Below are positions 11,956-24,029 of a DNA stretch of 64,000 nucleotides, in pieces. A program made the translations under genes and the position numbers. The DNA is taken from positions 9,428,758 to 9,492,757 of the forward strand of contig NC_134536.1 of NCBI RefSeq assembly GCF_050624435.1, read 5' to 3'. The notes under the pieces are model-generated. The model did not search any database and had not been told where the DNA came from. It saw only the letters and a list, made by a program, of their open reading frames with translations. Every line of letters starts with the position of its first letter. The first letter of the stretch is position 1. Source of the DNA: Tenrec ecaudatus (lineage: Eukaryota > Chordata > Mammalia > Afrosoricida > Tenrecidae).

Positions 11956-12512
11956 ATGGCAGCTTAGTCACCCTTGAGGGGCCCAAGTCCTGTTCCTTTG
12001 AATATTCTTTGAGTTTGGGCAACAAAGTGAGTCAGAAAGGCAGACTGGCCTATCGAGCGGATGGGGTAAGGTTGCCCTGTGGCGGCCTTGTAGGACAGCC
12101 CTGTTACCATGACAGAAGAGCTTTCTTGGTGCAACTTTGCTGGACTTTCCCCTCATCAATGCAGTCTCAAATGTCTTGAAACTTCATCATCATAAGCCCC
12201 TGTGATTGTCCTGTGTTCTCGGAGATCTATTAAATCACGCCTTTGAAATACCAAGAAATCGTCGCTGCTATAAACTTCTTCGCTGACCTCTCTGCCGTGA
12301 ATTTAACTGGCCCAGCAGATTCCATCATAAAATTGTGTGGATTAGACCTGTTTTGGAAGGCACCCCAAAGAGACGAAGACGAGTGAATTCCTGAGGGAAT
12401 GTGTCCAACCCCCTTCAGGGGTCAGAGAGACATGTTTCAACATCTTTTGTTTAGAATGAGCCCATGCATGTAGGAATTGGAACCCTAGCAGGGATGCTTT
12501 TCTGACTTACCC

Positions 12513-12561
<49 letters not shown>

Positions 12562-12589
12562 GCCTTCGTCAAAACTCCTACAGCAGTGA

Positions 12590-12624
<35 letters not shown>

Positions 12625-13319
12625 CTGCTTAAAACAAGGCATTTAAAAAAACATGCCACCATGTAGAAAATGACTGTTTAGAAACTGACTGTGGTAGCAA
12701 TTGTACATTCTACTCGACGTGATTGAAATATGGAATGATATGTTATATGTATTAAATCCCAACTAATGCAACAAACAAACAAACAAAAGATGCCAGAAGG
12801 CTACTTGGTTGCGCATCAACAATTCTGACACTAATTCCTTTCTTTCATTTCTTAAATATTTTCAGTAACTAACTTCCAAAGAATAATAGCTCTTGGCCGT
12901 GCTCTGTGGTTCAGACTGCACTGGTTTTACTTCTTCCTATCAGCATATTTAGAATTGAAAAGCTCAAAATCAATTGCACGGCTGAACCCTGCACCCAAAC
13001 CAAGACACCTACTAATAAACAAACTGTGGACTTTAAAGGAACCACTTATTCAGAAGAGCCTGACCTTCTGCTGGAGCTAAGGACCTCCTGTCTGTCAACG
13101 CCTTCCTTTTCATTCAAGCATGCCTTATCCGGACGCCCAGCACAAAAGATCACTGGAGCAAAGCATTTCAGAAAGGTTTGTAAATACAAGCAAGAATGTA
13201 CATATGCCCGTAGCCAACCAACTCCTTGTAGAAGAGGTATTCCCCTGGGCAATCAGAAAATAAATCAAAAGAATGTATCAGCCTTTGATCAGTTATCAGG
13301 CATCAAAGAACAAAAAACC
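11956..13319. other. No gene; microsatellites inside
   Basis: Besides the TG/CA runs I see only unannotatable sequence. A 153-codon frame (12906-13367) is Ser/Lys-rich, has no family resemblance and ends in family-A sequence. Confidence 0.5.
12514..12621. repeat. Opposed (TG)n and (CA)n microsatellites
   Basis: A 47-nt TG run (12514-12560), a 32-bp spacer and a 29-nt CA run (12593-12621). The two runs are complementary on one strand. Confidence 0.95.
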
Positions 13320-14215
13320 ATGTCATTGTGTGCTCACCTCCCTGATATGATTGCTGAAGACAAATGAGTGCATAAGCAAAAGTGGTGAAGAAAACTGATG
13401 GTGCCCAGCTATCAAAAGATATAGCACCTGGGCTCTTAAAGGCTTGAAGGTAAACAAGGGGCCATCTAGCTCAGAAACAACAAAGCCCACATGGAAGAAG
13501 CACACCAGTCTGTGTGAACACGAGGTGCCGAAGGGATGAGGTATCACACATCAAAGAACAAAATATCATATTGTGAATGAGTGGGAGTACGGAGTGGGGA
13601 CCCAAAGCCCATCTGTAGGCAACTGGCCATCCCCTTACAGAAGGGTCGTGGCGAGGAGACAAGCCAGTCAGGGTGCAGTGTAGCAATGATGAAACATACA
13701 ACTTTCCTCTAGTTCCTAAATGGTTCCTCCCCCACCCCATCCTCACAATCATGATCCCAATTCTTCCTTACAAATCTGGCTAGAGGATGTACACTGGTAC
13801 AGTTAGGAACTGGAAACACAGGGAATTCAGGGAGGATGATCCCTTCAGCACCATTGGTGAGAGTGGCGATTCTGGGAGGGCAGAAGGAGGGTGGGTGGGA
13901 AAGGGGGAGCCAATTACAGGGATCTACATATAACCTCCTCCCTGGGGGACAGACAACAGAAACGTGGGTGAAGGGAGACGTTGGACAGTGTAAGATATGA
14001 CAAAATAATAATTTATAAATTATCAAGGGTTCATGAGGAAGGGGGAAGTGGGGAGGAAGGGGGAAAATGAGGAGCTGATGCCAGGGGTTTACGTGGAGAG
14101 CAAATATTTTGAGAATGATGAGGGTAATGAATGTACAAATGTGCTTTACACAATTGATGTATGTATGGATTATAAAGAGTTATATGAGACCCCAATAAAA
14201 CGATTTTTAAAAAAA
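13320..14215 (+). mobile_element. Family-A retroposon copy, 0.9 kb
   Basis: From cattgtgtgctcacctccct through the catctagctcagaaacaac and agaagcacaccagtctgtgt blocks to caataaaacgatttttaaaa. Well preserved. Confidence 0.88.
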
Positions 14216-14324
14216 GAATGCACCAGCCTTCACCTAATTCACAACAGGACACTTAAAAGAATAGGACAAAAACAATCCAGCTGGAAAAGGACACTCCTAA
14301 CCTGGAAAAATGACCAAATCCCAC

Positions 14325-14475
14325 TGCAACGGATTGGTTCCAACTCCTAGCAGCCCGATATAGGCTGTACACCTTGACGGAAGCAGATGGCTTCAACCTT
14401 CCCCCAGCAGAGCAGCTGGTGGGAGAACCACCAATCCCATGATTAGTGGTTGGAAGGAGCCACCTGCAACCCTTC
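14325..14475 (+). mobile_element. AfroSINE fragment
   Basis: cggattggttccaactccta, gctgtacaccttgacggaag and agagcagctggtgggagaac. Confidence 0.6.
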
Positions 14476-14479
14476 AAGC

Positions 14480-15327
14480 AATTCAAAACCCAGATAAGTC
14501 TACCCTGCTCTCAAATGTGATAAGCAAAGCCTGGAGGCGGTCTTGACCAATAGGGAGGAACGAGGAAGAGCATTCCAGTACTATGGCTCATGACATGACT
14601 CAGACTTCTGCCCAACATCTGCTAGGGACCAAGCCCCATTTTGCCTTTAAAAAAATCCTATTTTGGATTTTAAAATGAAGCTCCTGACATCCAACACAGC
14701 CTGACCCTTAGATAAAATTTCCACAGTACTTTTGATAGCAACAAGCATTTCTACAGAAGAATCCCCTTTTGCCCACCCTATTCTGCGGATCCAAAAGTTC
14801 TTAGAAAACCAGGTTGTGGATAGAAATGGCAGATGCCATGAGAAGGTTATGCAGCTAGTCTATAAGAACAAATGTGAGAACAACTGGGAGAATGGAGAGG
14901 ACGGGGTGGTGTTTCCTTGTGCAGTCCAGGAGGTTGCTATGAGCCGGACGGAACCCACTGGACCGCACAACCACAGATGCTCTTCACTTCTCATGAGAAA
15001 AATGGGTCTCTAGCCCATGCCCGGGTCCTTAAGAAGCCCTGCACTTTCACACACCCTTGTTCTAGACCTGATCTGAGCTCTGCAAATGTCAGCCAGCCAC
15101 GAATGGTTTAGCTGTGCCCTCCCTCTGTCGTTCCGAGCCTTTGCAAATGAGCAGGTCTCCTGAGCACACTCTCCGGGACTTCTTAGCCCCGTGTTACCCC
15201 ATTCTGCAAAATGTCCTTTTTGCCGTCGATAAAATTCCTTTTTTAAACTTTGAAATGGGTTGATGGTCCTTTTTCCAGTCCAACTATCCTTGGGCCAAAT
15301 TAGATATTCCAAGCACCCTCAAACTGT
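14480..15327. other. No gene seen
   Basis: Includes a short AfroSINE-like head (gaggttgctatgagccggac at 14930) and otherwise nothing I can name. Confidence 0.5.
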
Positions 15328-15505
15328 TGTTGTGGTTAGCTGATGTCCAGTGGGGTCCAACACGTGGTGACCCCATGTCCAACAGAAAAAAGCATTGCCC
15401 AGTCGTGGACCGTCTTCACCATCATTGGTTCGTGCAAGACCGTGGTTACTGGTTCACTGTGCATTCAGGGCACCCTGCAGCCCAGGGCTCTCATCTTACA
15501 GCACG
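15328..15505 (-). mobile_element. RTE/AfroSINE-related 3' terminal fragment
   Basis: gtggtgaccccatgtccaac, cattgcccagtcgtggacc and ccatcattggttcgtgc are a diverged version of the RTE end seen at 23583. Confidence 0.5.
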
Positions 15506-15707
15506 ATGTCAGACAGTATTCAGTCAGGAGAAGACCCCCAGAAAGTGTCTCCCTAGTCTATCTGGATGAGACAGCATTTCCCAACCAATTGTTACAGGGA
15601 TGTAGGCTTGTGCCCTGGGGCAGCTGAGCCAATTCACCAACACCACTTCAAAGAGGAAAAGAGAAGTTTGAGCAGAAGGTGTCTCCAGTCGGGAATCCAA
15701 TGGCAAT

Positions 15708-15892
15708 TCAGTCATTGCCATCGAGCTGATTCCAACTCACTGTGACACGATATGGTTTCCCCAGGCTGTACATCTGTGGGAGCAGAAAGCCTCACCTTTC
15801 TCCTGCAGAGCAGCTGGTGGTATTGAACTGCTGGCCTTGCAGTAAGCAGACCATCTCGCCACCCAGCACGCCACCAGGACTCCTACCAGCAG
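15708..15892 (+). mobile_element. AfroSINE
   Basis: cattgccatcgagctgattc, agagcagctggtggtattga, cgccaccaggactcct. Confidence 0.85.
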
Positions 15893-16292
15893 CACAGGCC
15901 GTCTTCACCGAGTTCTTTCTGCAATCAGAACACGCAGAGTGGGTAGACTTGGGAATTCACAGCCCGGGAGTCTCGTACTGACCCAGGTGCTTTACATCAA
16001 TGCAGGTTGCAGGCTAATCATAGGATGCCATGGTCGACCAGGAGACAGAAGCTGGAGGTCCCTTAAGGCTTAGGACAACTTCAGGGTGTCTGTTGACTAG
16101 CCAGCAGGAATATCCTTTAGCCATTAACAATTAAGGGAGCCAAGCAAGAGAAGCATTTGTGGTATCAAAGCAATCTTCTTCAAGGTCTTCTTGATTCTCA
16201 AGGTTGTCTGCACCAACCTTCCTGGAGACAGTCTCATCCCCTGTGCTTACTAATGAGTCAACCAGAGAACCATAAACATGCCAAAGAGCCCG

Positions 16293-16744
16293 AGGTGGGG
16301 CACACCATGGGGTGTATTGTTAGGGTAACTACACAATGGAGAGGTGGGCACACCATGGTGTGAGTTAGGCTAACTACACAATGGAGAGGTGGGCACACCA
16401 CGGTGTGAGTTAGGGTAACTACAGAATGGAGAGGTGGGCACACCACGGTGTGAGTTAGGCTAACTACACAATGGAGAGGTGGGCACACCACGGTGTGAGT
16501 TAGGGTAACTACACAATGGAGAGGTGGGCACACCATGGTGTGAGTTAGGCTAACTACACAATGGAGAGGTGGGCACACCACGGTGTGAGTTAGGGTAACT
16601 ACACAATGGAGAGGTGGGCACACCATGGTGTGAGTTAGGCTAACTACAAAATGGGGAGGTGGGCACACCACGGTGTGAGTTAAGGTAACTACAGAATGGA
16701 GAGGTGGGCACACCACGGTGTGAGTTAGGGTAACTACAGAATGG
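16293..16744. repeat. 45-bp minisatellite, ten units
   Basis: Ten tandem units of 45 bp containing gagaggtgggcacacca and gtgagttagggtaactaca. The first eight units alternate between 'ttagggtaac' and 'ttaggctaac', so the array is largely a 90-bp dimer amplified four times. Because 45 is a multiple of 3, the minus strand stays open for 180 codons with a 15-residue repeat; I do not regard it as a gene. Confidence 0.95.
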
Positions 16745-16764
16745 AAGCCTAAACATCTTGCTGA

Positions 16765-16846
16765 GGGAGCGACCCTGCTGGTATTTGAAATACTGGTCAC
16801 CTGGCTTCTAGCCTTATCACCACAGTATACTGCCTTCTCTCCTATC
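16765..16846 (-). mobile_element. Short RTE 5'-region fragment
   Basis: gaccctgctggtatttgaaa through ggcttctagccttatcacc repeats the block at 3083-3130. It abuts the minisatellite on one side and an AfroSINE on the other. Confidence 0.45.
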
Positions 16847-16847
16847 G

Positions 16848-17050
16848 CTCACTAGCTCACAACCACCAAGTGGATGCAGACTCATAGAGACCCTATAGGA
16901 CAGGGGAGAGCTGCCGCGGTGGGATTTTGAAACGAACTCTTTACAGGAGTAAAAAGTTTGGTCTTTCTCCCATGGAGTGACTGGTGGTTTTGAACTGCGG
17001 ACCTTGCAATTAGCAGTCCCAAACCTCACCCACTATGCCACCAGCGCTGC
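16848..17050 (+). mobile_element. AfroSINE
   Basis: gactcatagagaccctatag, catggagtgactggtggttt, tatgccaccagcgctgct. Confidence 0.85.
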
Positions 17051-17963
17051 TTCAAAAAGCCACAGTGAAATGGAAAACGAGGATCCCTGGCTGTGATGAA
17101 CGGCAAACCCCAAGAGCAGGGCCTGGGCAGCCGTGGTAAAAGCTGTTCTCCTGATGACTTAGGACCCAAGGTCAAGGCAGGCAAAACGTTACACCCACAG
17201 AAGGGAAAGTCCAGCTTCTGTGTCCAGGAAGGGATGCTCTGGGGAGAGTGGGGCTCCAGGGGAGTTGAGGGCAGTCTGGGGCGAGGTGCTGGGGGAGAGG
17301 TGTCAGTTGTTGGATGTACTATCCGGGCCAACCAAAGGGAGAGGATGGCTGGATACCAAAGGGAGAGGATGGATGGACACGTAATAATAGAGGGGGGTGA
17401 AAGCGGTAGCCTGCTTTTCATCGAAATGCTAGGAATAGAGCATAATTTAAGGGTTAGTTTGCTAGACATCGAGGGTTCATTTCCAACAGCCCTTTTAAGC
17501 CCAATCAGCAGGGATGATCTGCTGACTCAGGAAGCTGAGAAGCGAGGCCCTTAAAGACAGGTAGCTAGGCAGGAAGCCTCACGGAGGGAGGTGCTCCAGG
17601 GGTGGCCAATGTGGCCTTAGAAAAAGGTGTGGACAGATCACTGTTTCCTGGGGTGGCTACAAAACCTGCTTTGGGTCCCATAGTGTGGGGTGGAGGGCTA
17701 TAACTTGCTTGATTTTCACTGGGTTTTCAAAGCGGTTTGGAGGGAGCAAACCCCACTGTCTCCTTCTATCTCAGTCTCAGAATAAAGTTTCTCAGCTCCA
17801 CCTGGTCTCTCTGAAACAGTGACAGGCGATCCTGGGTCCTTGTTCCCGGCAAACAACCAACAGCACAGGACTCTGAGAACAGGGACTGTGAGGGAGAAAG
17901 TATGCCGGGAAGGTGGGAAGAACTGATTCCCAATGGGGGCTGTGGAGGGCCCGGGCAAGCTTA
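17051..17963. other. No gene seen
   Basis: G-rich moderate-GC sequence with a 153-codon frame (17093-17554) of low-information composition. A short duplicated gaccaaagggagaggatgg-like motif occurs at 17330-17370. Confidence 0.5.
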
Positions 17964-17971
17964 TTCTAGAA

Positions 17972-18417
17972 CAGTGCTTCTCAACCTGGGGGTCAAACGA
18001 CCCGTTCACGGAAGTTGCCTAAGGCCATCAGAAAACACATCTTTCTTTCTTTTCTTTCTTTTTTTTTTTTTTTAAGAAAACACATATTTCTGATGGTCTT
18101 AGGAACTGAGACACCGCTCCTCTATCCATCTCCAGGTGGGTCCACCCACATGCAGATACACCCACATACAAGTACCCGGTGTGAAAACTTTACCCATGCT
18201 TCAAGAGATAATTTAATTAATTCGTGATTAGAAATAAATATTTCACAATATATAATTACATATTGTTTTTGTGGTTAATCACTCTGCTATAATTATGTTC
18301 AATTTGTAACAATAAAAATACATCCTGCATATCAGATATTTACATTACGATTCATAACAGCAAATTACAGTTATGAAGTAACAACGAAAATAATGTTATG
18401 GTTGGGGGTCACTACAA
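17972..18417. mobile_element. SPIN-like hAT element, right end lost
   Basis: Left end CAGTGCTTCTCAACCTGG, preceded by ttctagaa, then the same longer body as at 60277 (gtcttaggaactgagacac, ccatctccaggtgggtcc, catatcagatatttacatta). It ends at ggttgggggtcactacaat without the right inverted repeat. A T-rich run at 18036-18074 interrupts it. Confidence 0.85.
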
Positions 18418-18654
18418 TGGCTCTCCTTCAAGGAAAGAATCCACTACCCTTATCAGAAGGGAGTGGGCCCTACTTAGGGTGAGACAGACTATACAGTCTG
18501 ATTGCTCTAGATGGCTGATAACCTTTAGGAAGGATAACCTCTAAGCAGCTTGCATTGACCTCCAAGTGTACAGTCATTTACCATGTGTACTAACCAGTGT
18601 CTTAGGTTTGGCATATATTTGGGGGAGACAACCTGGGGAGAATCTTTTTGTATC

Positions 18655-18835
18655 CCACAGGTCACCAGACCTGTCTTCCTCGTCTGTCTTAGTCTGAAAG
18701 CTCTGCTGAAACCTGTCCACCATGGGCAACCCTGCTGGCCCCCGGACGACCGGTGGCTCAGCCTTCCAGCAGCCTTGCAACATGGAAGCCACCACAGGAT
18801 GACAAACTGACCACTGGGTGGTAAAATGCATGTAG
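18655..18835 (-). mobile_element. RTE 5'-region fragment
   Basis: cttagtctgaaagctctgct, acctgtccaccatgggcaac and gatgacaaactgaccactgg repeat the block at about 3040-3230, the 5' end of the RTE copy there. The label rests on that match only. Confidence 0.5.
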
Positions 18836-18879
18836 TTATTTTTTTTCATTTTTAAGACCAATCTATTTATCCATAAAAA

Positions 18880-19190
18880 TCTCTCTAGGATGGAAGTTAT
18901 AAAGTGGAATCATATATAGCAGTGGAAATAGACTATACTTGCGTGTTAGAGCGTGGGGGGAAATCTCACAAATAAGTTGAAGACTAGAAGGCAAACAGAA
19001 GACCGTGCACTGCACGATTCCGTTTATATTATGTTCAGATCCAGGGAGAGCAGGCTGAGCTGTGTCGTATTGGTGGGGGGTGGGGGGGAAGTGATGGGGA
19101 AGGATAAGTTCCCTTGGAGGGATTTCAGAGTTCTGTACATGTCTTTCCCATAAGTGTGCTACCCTTCAATCAGAAGTTCAACCTAAAAAA
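18880..19190 (+). mobile_element. Possible L1 3' UTR remnant
   Basis: Resembles the L1M 3' end (ataaagtggaatcatatat, cactgcacgattccgtttat, then a G-rich tract at 19070-19100) and finishes in an A-run at 19183-19196. Diverged; low certainty. Confidence 0.35.
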
Positions 19191-19196
19191 AAAAAA

Positions 19197-20379
19197 TATC
19201 TCCATCACCTTCCCGTTCACCTTTGGAGGCAGTTGAACCTCTTAAGACATGCTTATTCACCCAGCAGCCTGCTGTTCGAAAACCATGGGGCGGCTCAAGC
19301 ACACACAGGAAGCCGCCGATCAATCTGAGAATGTAAACCATCTTTGCATGAGAGTTCATGCACAATTCGGCGGTCACTAACCAGACTTTCTCGTGGGATT
19401 TGTGCTCGTCAAGGTCAAGGTCAGCCCATAGAAATGAGGAGGCTAAAATATCCTATACTTCCCATGAAAACAGATCTGTTTCACAGGGATCGCCATGGTG
19501 GCTGCGACCACAGACTCAAGCACAGCCACCATGCCGAGGCTGGCGCGGGGCGGGCGGGGTGGGGCTCCATCCTGTCGGGCGTGGGGTCGCTAGGAATTGG
19601 AACCCATTCGAGGGCACCTGACAACGACAACGTCCACTCCGAATCCACCAGTCAGCCAAAGGAGTGACGTGAGCGTGGTAGCTCTGCCCCCTGTCACAGG
19701 CGGAAAGCTTGAGAAGCATAAAAAAAACGAGCAGTCCAAAGTGAGAGAAAGAGTTTATACACCTACAAAATGGAGACATGTTCAAAAATGAACATGCAAA
19801 GATCAAGCGGTTCCCCGCACCACTGTGCTTAACAGAAGTTAGCAAAGACCAGCCCGACCATCAGAACGAGGTAAGTCAAGAGCAATACAGTCGTAGGACT
19901 GAACGGTAAATGACAGCTATGAAAAATGAACTGAAACCCATGTATCGGCATGGAGAGGTCTCAAAAATAACGCGAGAAGAACTTCGAATGATAGTCCATA
20001 TTAGCACTGTACTGTTACCCAACGTTCTGGGGTAAAAACACGTGGTGATGTAACGTGTGTACAAATAGAACATGAATGTCTACACTGGCGTGCAAAGTCG
20101 CTTCCACTTCATGGCGGCACTTGGAAGAGGGAAAGAGGGACTGGGGCCCAGGGATTTCAACTCTGTCTTGCTTCTTTTTTACTAAAAAAATACGAATAAA
20201 CATGAACATTGACACTGAGCGATGCAGATACTGTTACGGTTTAGTGAGTTTCCGTGTGTTGGAAAGTTCTCACACAAATACAAGTAATGAGGATTTGGGA
20301 GTAATAGAAAAGATTGGTGTGGGACACCTTGGATAAATGAGCACATTGAAATGTGCACCCTGGAGCCGAATGGTCACTC
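19197..20379. other. No gene; AfroSINE-like scrap
   Basis: 19560-19640 has a reverse AfroSINE head (ggggtcgctaggaattggaa, gagggcacctgacaacgaca). The rest is unassigned. Confidence 0.5.
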
Positions 20380-20541
20380 GTAATCCTGCAACTGCAGGGT
20401 CAGCCGCTCCTTCGAGCTCACCAGTCACTGCGAGGGAGAAAGACAGGGCTTTCTACTGACTCACTTAAACAGTTACAGCCTTACAGCCCAGGAACCCACA
20501 GGGTTGCCGTGAGTTGGTCAGGACTCGATGGTAACGGGTGC
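20380..20541 (-). mobile_element. AfroSINE
   Basis: aaagacagggctttctactg, aacccacagggttgccgtga, ggactcgatggtaacgggt. Confidence 0.75.
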
Positions 20542-20954
20542 ATGAGGGTCAAACAGGTACCAGGACAGCTGACTGGATCTCTAGTGGTAGCCACAGACCA
20601 AACCAAACCAAGGAAACATTCAGGAAGAAGGCTACTTGACTTGGGAAGGCTCTTGTTGGGAATTGAGGTTTTTTTCCCCTCCAGGTGGGTCCTTGGTTGT
20701 TGGAGATGTTGCTTTGCTACTCACAGAACATCTTGCTATGGACACTAGCCCCATCCCCTGGGAGCTTGCTGGAAATGCAGCCTCTAGGCTCAGCTGACCC
20801 ATGTTCTACACACAATCAGCTTTCCAGCTGCTGATGATGCATACAATTCCAGACACTGATGTGCTCTGTGCATCATCATTAGTCCAACAGCATGTATTCC
20901 TGGTTCATGACCATCATCATTTAGTTCTAGAAAATCTTCAGGGTAGCGGTTGGA

Positions 20955-21129
20955 CCAATCAAAGTCAATTCTGACTCAGAGCGGCCCTACGGACAGTAAA
21001 ACTCTGTCCCTTTGGGTTTCTGAGACTTTAAATCTTGAGCAGACGGCCTCACCTTTCTCCAATGGAGCGACTGGTGGATTAGAACTACTGACCTTTTGGT
21101 TGGAGTCCCTTAACCATTGGGGCTCCTAG
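20955..21129 (+). mobile_element. AfroSINE
   Basis: ccaatcaaagtcaattctga, gagcggccctacggacag, gagcgactggtggattagaa. Confidence 0.8.
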
Positions 21130-21394
21130 TTTCCCAGGAGAGCCATTGGTAAAGTTGTAAACGCCTGAGAACATTTATTTCTCAGCTACGAAAATTTCTG
21201 AGTGGAATTCATTGCAAACTATAGCCATGAATACCTAATGACGGAGTGTGTTTTGTAAGGCTGATGTAAGACTGGGTCTCCGATCTCTGGCCTTCAGGAA
21301 GTTCAAACCTTCATCGGGCTGTCTGTCACTTCCTCTCCCTCCGCTCAGCATGGTACATAGCGCCCACTCTTAGTGGGGAGAAGATGAACCAGGC

Positions 21395-21945
21395 AGGGTG
21401 CAGGGTAGCAACGATGAAACATATAACTTTCCTCTAGTTCTTAAATGCTTCCCCCACTCCACTATCATGATCCCAATTCTCCCTTACAAGTCTGGCTAGA
21501 CCAGAGGATGTACATTGGTACAGATAGCAACTGGAAACACAGGGAATCCAGGGCAGATGACCCCTCCAGGACCAGTGGTGAGAGTGGCGATGCCTGAAGG
21601 GTGGAGGGAATGTGGGGTAGAAAGGGGGAACTGATTACAAGAATCTACATATAGCCTCCTCCATGGGGGATGGACAACAGAGCAGAGGGCAGGGGAGACA
21701 TCGCACAGTGTAATATATGACAAAATAATAATTTATGAATGATGAAGCCCGGGGGTTCATGAGGTAGGGGGGAGTGGGGAGGGAGGGGGGAAATGAGCAG
21801 CTGATATTAAGGGCTCAAGTGGAAGGCAAATGTTTTGAGAATGATGATGGCAACAAATGTACATATGCGCTTGACACAATGGATGTATGTATGGATAGTG
21901 ATAAGAATTGTACGAGCCTCCAATAAAATGATTTTTAAAAAAAGA
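21395..21945 (+). mobile_element. Family-A retroposon copy
   Basis: cagggtgcagggtagcaacg, gatgtacattggtacagata, catatagcctcctccatggg, ending tccaataaaatgatttttaa. Confidence 0.88.
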
Positions 21946-22404
21946 AAGAAAACCTCAATTTGTCCCTAAAACAAACAAACAGAATTCCTGCCACATGGTC
22001 ATAAACAGCAAGTGAAAAAATGACTAAAAGACCCCACAGTGAATGAATGCTAAAATAAAATTGAAACCTAGGCCAATCGGGAGTGAGGCCATCACTTTCT
22101 TCAAAGGACTCAAGGCCCCAAACCCAAGGAGCAGCCTCAACAAGGAAGAGCCTGCAGTGACCAGGGGGGGTTTCAGTTATGTCATTAGTCGAGCTTAGCA
22201 CAAGCTGGTTTCTTGCTGCGTAGGCTCAGCATCTCTTTGGCAGCGCAAGGCAGCAGCTGTGCAGGTACACGAGCCTACTGAAAGCCCTACGAGTCCCGGA
22301 TTAAACCTTCCTCTCGGGGCTCTGTGGCGTAGACTAGGCCAGGGATTCTGAACTCTGACTGCACCCCAGAAGCATTGGGGAGCCAGTGGAGAACAATGAA
22401 ATCT

Positions 22405-22588
22405 AAAGTCCTGGGGCGGTGGGTGAGGGAGGGAAAAAGAGAAGCTGATACCAAGGGCTCAAGCAGAAAGAAAGCGTTTTGAAAATGATGATGGCGACAA
22501 AAGTACCAACGCGTTTGTTACAATCGATGTATGGGTTGTTCGAAGAGCTGTGAGAGCCCCCAATAAAATGATTTATTTTAAAAAGAAA
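22405..22588 (+). mobile_element. Family-A retroposon, short 3' copy
   Basis: Ends ccccaataaaatgatttatt; contains gataccaagggctcaagcag. Heavily 5'-truncated. Confidence 0.8.
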
Positions 22589-22647
22589 TATACACTCCTG
22601 GGTCCTGAGGACAGGCATCAATACTGAAACACTCTTGTCCTTGTGCG

Positions 22648-22850
22648 GAGTGCTAGTGAGCCAGCAAGCTAAATGCTGGGCTGCTAATCAGCAGGTCGGC
22701 AGTTTGAACCCACTAGCCACTCAGAGGGTGAAAAATGAGGCGGTGAGCTTCTGTAAAGATTCACAGTCTTGGAAACTCAAGGGGGTCATTCGACTCTGTC
22801 CTATAAGGTTGCTGCGATCTGTGGAATGACTCAGTGGCAGTGAGTATCAT
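22648..22850 (-). mobile_element. AfroSINE
   Basis: aatgctgggctgctaatcag to atgactcagtggcagtgagt. Confidence 0.8.
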
Positions 22851-23582
22851 GATAGGGTTTTGGCTTATCATTCTGATGTGCTCGAGAGACCAGCTTAAAA
22901 TCTTCCTCTGAAATGGTAATCCTGCCTCACGTTTTTAATAAACACAAGATCATGAAAGGTTAAGTGACAGAGCTGTAGGACCTGGGGCTCCCAAGCAGCG
23001 GGTGGGGTCGATGGTGCTTTTTAATAATTGCAAACAGGAGGGAAAGTGTCAACAACACTAAGCCTTGGTGGGGGGAGAGATGATGGATGATGGACCAATT
23101 GTCATTTCCTGCCTTGAATGAAGGGATAGTACTCATAGAGAGATGATCAACTTCAACATAAACAAGACACGAGTGGGCCATTCCTGAGCACAAACACCGG
23201 CTGCCATTTGAGTGGCGTGCCCTCGGAAGCAGGGTGACACAGAGAAAGTCCTGCTGGAAGCAGGAGGTTTTCATGGCAAAATTACATAAACTTATTCCCA
23301 GGACGGAGAGTGAAAAAGCAACAGAAATGACATGAAAACACGTGAAAGGCATTCCTCACGGAGAATGAATGAAAGAACCGGGGATTCTGAAAAAGGCACA
23401 TGGACCAGAAAAGGAACAGGCAAACCAACCAACCATCTGGATTTCGAGTCAGGACGCTCCATCCAGGCACAATTAACAAGTGACGTGCATAACCTGTTCA
23501 ATGGGAAACCCCACTACCTTTTTGTTGCATTTTTTAAAATTAACTTTTGAAAGCATCTGATGTCTATGTGAGTGTGTAAGTG

Positions 23583-23716
23583 GCTTGTTGTTAGGTGCAA
23601 ATGAGTCGGTCCCGACCCATAGCTCTCCTGTGCGCAGCGGAAGGAAACACTGCCCGGTCCTGGGCCATCCTCACAATTGTTCCTGTGCTCGAGACGAGTA
23701 TTGGGATTCAAACAAT
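23583..23716 (-). mobile_element. RTE/AfroSINE-related 3' terminal fragment
   Basis: ttgttgttaggtgcaaatga, cggtcccgacccatagctct and aacactgcccggtcctggg are the shared end of RTE elements and RTE-mobilised SINEs in Afrotheria. Confidence 0.6.
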
Positions 23717-24029
23717 CTAGCAACCTGTTTGCTGCCCTAATGACCACTTTAAGGATTGAAAAAAGATACACCCTAGTTACTTTTGTATAAGCTGGGGTTT
23801 TCAGCACATTTTTAATGCAGTTTTTGTGGTAAAATTAGGTGCCTCGGCGGATATTCGGGTCGGCTTACACTCGAGTATATACGGAACATAAAGGTAGTTA
23901 TTTTCTACAGTCAATATTTAAATAAGAGGTACAAAAACTAGATTGTTATGATATAATATTAATGAAAAAATTAAATAATACTTGACCGAAAAACCAATGA
24001 AACTCTTATTTAAGATATTTCCATATTCC

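Noticed and set aside
12906-13367. 153-codon plus-strand frame
   Set aside because: No recognisable family, and its last third is family-A retroposon sequence.
16258-16800. 180-codon minus-strand frame as a repeat protein gene
   Set aside because: The frame is open because the 45-bp minisatellite unit is a multiple of three; no start context, promoter or family.
16293-17050. CRISPR-like array
   Set aside because: Contiguous tandem units without unique spacers, in a mammalian genome.
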